Of a stretch of 33,002 nucleotides of DNA, positions 29,827 through 33,002 are shown piece after piece. Origin of the DNA: Syntrophomonas sp. UBA1368. Lineage in GTDB: Bacteria > Bacillota > Syntrophomonadia > Syntrophomonadales > Syntrophomonadaceae. The notes below the pieces were generated by a model that ran no database searches, had not been told where the DNA came from, and saw nothing but the letters and a program-made list of their open reading frames with translations. Positions within the stretch are counted from its first letter, which is position 1. Every line of letters begins with the position of its first letter. The translations under genes and the position numbers were made by a program. The stretch spans positions 4,450 through 37,451 of the forward strand of contig DBRM01000047.1 in NCBI GenBank assembly GCA_002305965.1, in the 5' to 3' direction.

Positions 29827-31764
29827 ATGGGCAAAGATAAGCATTTTACTGCAGGCATCCTGGAGCTCATCAACATGATAAACTGCAGGAAGTATAAAGC
29901 CATCATCCTTTATTTGCTGGGAGAAAATGACCGCCCCCGGGAATCCTTGCTTATACTTCTCAGCGAAATGGCCGGCAGGGGGTATTTGTGCCTGGTATGT
30001 TATCCGTCGGATTTCGGGGAGAATAAGAGCCTGGGGGAAAACCTGATTTCAGTTGGGGCTGGTCTTGACCTGATCCCTGTCATGAGAAACCTGGCAGCCC
30101 TGGTCTTGACTACCCAGAACATAGAGCCGGCCTGGCATGAAATCTTGTATCATAAATACCTATGGCTGCATGTTGAAAAACACCTGCTTGCAGCAACGGA
30201 GGATGTGTTTGATCAAGCCAATCTGATCAGCTTTTTTTCTTCGCACTTATCCTGGATGGAAAGTTTTAAAAACGATGACCGCTGCTTCCCGCTGCAGTCA
30301 TGCAATGAACAGGAAAGCAATGCCAACCGGCTGGAGGCCAGGATCAAATCGAGACCGGCCGGATGGCAGATATATGCCAATGTGGCACTGCAGGGCAAGG
30401 TTGCCGTAATGACCGCTACTTTCCTGGATTATGGAGGCACATTTTTTTACAGCGGGGGCGCAGAACGTTATTTATTGGACCTGGCCGAAGTCTGTGCAGA
30501 AATGGGCCATGAAATGGTGATCTTTCAATATGGGGACAGCCCCTGGATGCATCGTTTCAAAAATATAGACATTATATCCCTGAGTCGTTGCGGCCAAAAA
30601 GCGGAAGGGTGGATGCTGCGGTGTGCTAAAGCGTTCAACCGTATATTTTATGAGATGGTACAGGGGCAGGCAGTGTTATGTATTTATTCAGCCTTTTTCG
30701 AAGCCTGGCCGCTGGCCGCTTCACCCAATATCGGCATCAGTCACGGCGTATCATGGGATAACCCTTACAGCGCCTATGAAAATGCCCTGGCGTTCTGGCT
30801 AATGAATGAACGCTATATTGCAGGGGCTAAAGCCTGTGAAGAACTGGTCTCGGTGGATACCAATACCGCGAATTGGCTGCAGACAGTAGATTTCGAAATG
30901 GGGCAGAAAACCATTCTGATCACCAACTACGTCGATCTGTCGGCTTTCAAACCCCGCGAAGGCTACACGGAGAAACGTGATAAAACGGTGATTTTATATC
31001 CCCGGCAGCTTTATGCCGCCCGGGGCTTATACCTGGTGCTGGAGATCATGGATGAGATTCTGGTCAAGTATCCGGAGGTGGAATTTCATTTCGTAGGGCG
31101 CGGAGGAGCGCAGGATATTGAGCAAGTCATCGACAAGAAGAAAGATTGGGGAGAGCGGGTGAAGTATTACCCCCTGACCATGGAAGAAATGCCCCGGGCT
31201 TATCAGGCGGCAGATATTTCACTGATCCCTTCGGTCCACAGTGAGGGCACCAGCTTATCCTGTCTGGAAGCCATGGCTTCAGGGAATGCGGTCATAGCCT
31301 CCCGTATTGGCGGCTTGCCTGATTTGCTCCTTGATAACTACAACGGACTTCTCATCGATCCCCGCCCGGAGGCATTAAGGGAGGCGATCGAAACGTTGCT
31401 GGAGGATCAGCAGAGAATGATCGATTTCAAAAAAAGAAATATAGAAGTCGCCAAAGCGTTTTCCCGCCGTACCTGGAGGAAACGCTGGAAAGCTTTACTT
31501 ACCGGAAAGATCAAGCCGGCAGCAGCCGTGAAAAGCAAGCCGGGCCGGACCATTGAGATCGAACTAAAGGGAAGGCTGGTTGATTACTGCAAATTAGGGG
31601 GCTTGGTTACTGCCTTGTTAAACAACAATTATCTTGTCTATATACGCGCATCAGAAGTACCTGACCCTCGCCTCAGCTTTGCCCGCATACAATGGCTGGC
31701 CCCTGATACGCCTTTGTTTTCGACTAGTGATGCCAGAATCGAATGGCAGGAGGACAGCAAATGA
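29827..31764 (+). CDS. Family 4 glycosyltransferase with unusual N-terminal domain
   Basis: This 645-residue protein has a GT-B fold GT4 glycosyltransferase in its middle to C-terminal part. YSGGAERYLLDLAEVCAEMGH marks the acceptor domain (about 213-235). VILYPRQLYAARGLYLVLEI and HSEGTSLSCLEAMASGNAV, with the E-x7-E retaining motif, mark the donor domain. The first ~190 residues look like a separate domain (AIILYLLGENDRPRESLLIL) that I do not recognise. About 70 residues follow the GT part. The ATG at 29827 follows AAAGGAGA. Its stop overlaps the next start (ATGA), so it is co-translated with the next glycosyltransferase. Confidence 0.88.
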   Translation: MGKDKHFTAGILELINMINCRKYKAIILYLLGENDRPRESLLILLSEMAGRGYLCLVCYPSDFGENKSLGENLISVGAGLDLIPVMRNLAALVLTTQNIEPAWHEILYHKYLWLHVEKHLLAATEDVFDQANLISFFSSHLSWMESFKNDDRCFPLQSCNEQESNANRLEARIKSRPAGWQIYANVALQGKVAVMTATFLDYGGTFFYSGGAERYLLDLAEVCAEMGHEMVIFQYGDSPWMHRFKNIDIISLSRCGQKAEGWMLRCAKAFNRIFYEMVQGQAVLCIYSAFFEAWPLAASPNIGISHGVSWDNPYSAYENALAFWLMNERYIAGAKACEELVSVDTNTANWLQTVDFEMGQKTILITNYVDLSAFKPREGYTEKRDKTVILYPRQLYAARGLYLVLEIMDEILVKYPEVEFHFVGRGGAQDIEQVIDKKKDWGERVKYYPLTMEEMPRAYQAADISLIPSVHSEGTSLSCLEAMASGNAVIASRIGGLPDLLLDNYNGLLIDPRPEALREAIETLLEDQQRMIDFKKRNIEVAKAFSRRTWRKRWKALLTGKIKPAAAVKSKPGRTIEIELKGRLVDYCKLGGLVTALLNNNYLVYIRASEVPDPRLSFARIQWLAPDTPLFSTSDARIEWQEDSK

Positions 31765-32609
31765 ACAGTGGTAAAATCAGGGTACTTTTAGGCAGTCCCA
31801 TTCGGCAGCAGGGTGAAATATTGAGGCATTTTTTAAGCAGTATCCGGGAGCTGGAGCTGCGCGGCCTGACGGTTGATTACTTCTTCGTCGATGACAATAC
31901 CGAAAGGGAATCTCGTGAACAGCTGGATGATTTTGCAGCTGAAACCCCCAATACATTTATTATGAAAGGGCCTCAAGCAGGGGAATACATTTGTAATGAT
32001 GTCACCCATATCTGGGAAGAAGAGCTCATCTGGAAAGTAGCCGAATTCAAAAACATCATGATCGAGGCAGCTTTACAAGGCGGATATGACTATTTGTTCC
32101 TGGTGGACTCTGACCTAATTTTGCATCCGAAGACCTTGCTGCAGCTGGTAAGCCTGAAAAAGGATATCATAGCGGAAATATTCTGGACCAAGTGGGAGCC
32201 GGATTACCCGGAAATGCCCCAGGTATGGGCAGCCGATCAATATGACCTGTTTTATGCTGGCAGAGGAGAAGAACTTACCCAGCCGGAGCTCATGAGCCGG
32301 GTCAAGGCATTTATAAGTATGCTGAAAGTGCCGGGGGTCTATAAAGTAGGCGGACTGGGGGCATGCACGCTGATCGGCCGCACCGCCCTTGAAAAAGGGG
32401 TCAATTTCAATGAAATCTACAACATTAAATTTATCGGGGAAGACCGGCACTTCTGCATACGAGCCGCTGCTTTGGGGTTTGCCCTCTACGTTGATACCCA
32501 TTATCCTGCCTGCCACATTTACCGGCTCTCCGATCTGGACGGGGCAGCGGAACATAAAAAAAACTATGAAGAGATCCAAACCGCCTATATTAAGCATAAT
32601 GAGCTTTAA
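31761..32609 (+). CDS. GT-A type glycosyltransferase
   Basis: This 282-residue protein begins IRVLLGSPIRQQGEILRHFL and has the strand VDYFFVDDN, the metal-binding DSD in YDYLFLVDSDLILHP, and FIGEDRHFCIRAAALG near the C-terminus. This is a pattern of GT-A (GT2/Anp1-like) transferases. It likely adds a sugar to a surface protein or glycan in the cytoplasm. The ATG at 31761 follows GGAGGA and overlaps the TGA of the GT4 gene. The next gene, 77 bases on, is a paralogue of the small spore-former protein, so the three probably form one operon. Confidence 0.83.
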   Translation: MNSGKIRVLLGSPIRQQGEILRHFLSSIRELELRGLTVDYFFVDDNTERESREQLDDFAAETPNTFIMKGPQAGEYICNDVTHIWEEELIWKVAEFKNIMIEAALQGGYDYLFLVDSDLILHPKTLLQLVSLKKDIIAEIFWTKWEPDYPEMPQVWAADQYDLFYAGRGEELTQPELMSRVKAFISMLKVPGVYKVGGLGACTLIGRTALEKGVNFNEIYNIKFIGEDRHFCIRAAALGFALYVDTHYPACHIYRLSDLDGAAEHKKNYEEIQTAYIKHNEL

Positions 32610-32686
32610 CAGCAATGTTTCATTAACATTTCAACTCCCGATGAATAAAATAGTTATTATAATACGCTGGAAAGGATATGGACCCA

Positions 32687-33002
32687 ATGTCATTTCCCAT
32701 CATCCCGGATATCAAACCTGATATTAAACTCGACCATAAACAGGTTGTCGATATGTTATTAGCCTCTATAGCCCAGGAGGAAAAAGGCCTGGCACACATC
32801 ATCAATGTGGAAGGAGAAAAGCTCAAGTTCATATTAGGCAAGCTCCAATGCCCGTGTGCAGGGGAAGCAGAATTGGAAAGCCTGAAGGAAATGAACCGTG
32901 AAGTGAGGCGGACCCTGCAAACAGTTTTGAAGAGCCAGATGCTGCTGCAGGTCAAACTGGAGGACGTTATGGAAATGGTCCCCCCTGTTCCGCGCCCCCA
33001 GC
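32687..33002 (+). CDS. Small conserved protein of spore formers, partial (runs off the window)
   Basis: The frame is open to the window end without a stop, giving at least 105 residues. It is clearly homologous to the protein at 27504-27836. It starts MSFPIIPDIKPDIKLD, has VVDMLLASIAQEEKGLAHII and NVEGEKLKFILG, and later REVRRTLQTVLKSQMLLQVK. A CPC stretch (LQCPCAGEAE) replaces the Ser/Thr-rich part of the other copy. The ATG at 32687 has GGAAAGG 11 bases upstream; the in-frame ATG at 32678 is too close to it. It ends the + arm of the glycosylation locus. Confidence 0.8.
   Translation, partial: MSFPIIPDIKPDIKLDHKQVVDMLLASIAQEEKGLAHIINVEGEKLKFILGKLQCPCAGEAELESLKEMNREVRRTLQTVLKSQMLLQVKLEDVMEMVPPVPRPQ

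Noticed and set aside
32623..32955. 110-codon minus-strand frame near the window end
   Set aside because: The + strand frame from 32687 is homologous to the protein at 27504-27836, so the minus frame is its shadow.

Overview
The window looks like a chromosomal segment of an anaerobic, endospore-forming member of the Bacillota (Clostridia-like), judged from its gene content. Sporulation and germination genes are present (a SspH-type small acid-soluble spore protein; a sleB-ypeB germination pair). There is a Trp-specific T-box leader, a Na+-pumping carboxylate decarboxylase operon and strong AGGAGG ribosome binding sites, often with TTG or GTG starts. Base composition looks moderate and even. 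No tRNA, rRNA, CRISPR array, prophage or intact transposase gene was seen. The species cannot be named from this sequence alone.

Layout. 1-3108 (+): a small DUF5652-like membrane protein, an SDR oxidoreductase, a ferredoxin-like/CDGSH Fe-S protein and a TraB/PrgY-family membrane protein. 3272-7479 (-): an ABC-type ATPase, a secreted Cys Ntn-hydrolase, an acyltransferase-3 membrane protein with a NusG-domain-II protein, and sspH. 7649-9491: a tocopherol-cyclase-like protein converging on a TylF-type methyltransferase, which has a truncated second copy of the acyltransferase start just upstream. 9521-12819 (-): a four-gene operon for a Na+-translocating decarboxylase (oadA, oadG, biotin carrier, oadB). 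12986-16980: a GNAT acetyltransferase, a secreted unknown protein, and a VanR/VanS-like two-component system whose regulator appears to start at AUA. 17191-22577: a KapD-like exonuclease, ypeB and sleB, a DUF4405 membrane protein with an 11-bp-spaced triple direct repeat in its promoter, and an AI-2E-family permease. 22775-27440: a large acetyl-CoA hydrolase/CoA-transferase, a DUF5658 membrane protein, and a TrpB2-type tryptophan synthase beta under a T-box. 27504-33002: two divergent arms, each holding glycosyltransferases and ending in a homologous small protein related to conserved proteins of spore formers. I infer that this may be a spore-surface glycosylation locus.

The most distinctive feature is a family of composite intergenic repeats (TTAGTTGG octamers, GTGAGGAGTGAGG and GGGCTAGGGG blocks, and a conserved core with a GC-rich hairpin). 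At least ten full, partial or decayed copies lie in the gaps. Several begin exactly at stop codons, so the repeat itself supplies the TAG or TGA. The copy at 21261-21461 supplies the stop codons of both flanking convergent genes. This repeat family, the AUA-start regulator, the mirrored glycosylation locus and the truncated acyltransferase copy are the points most worth checking.
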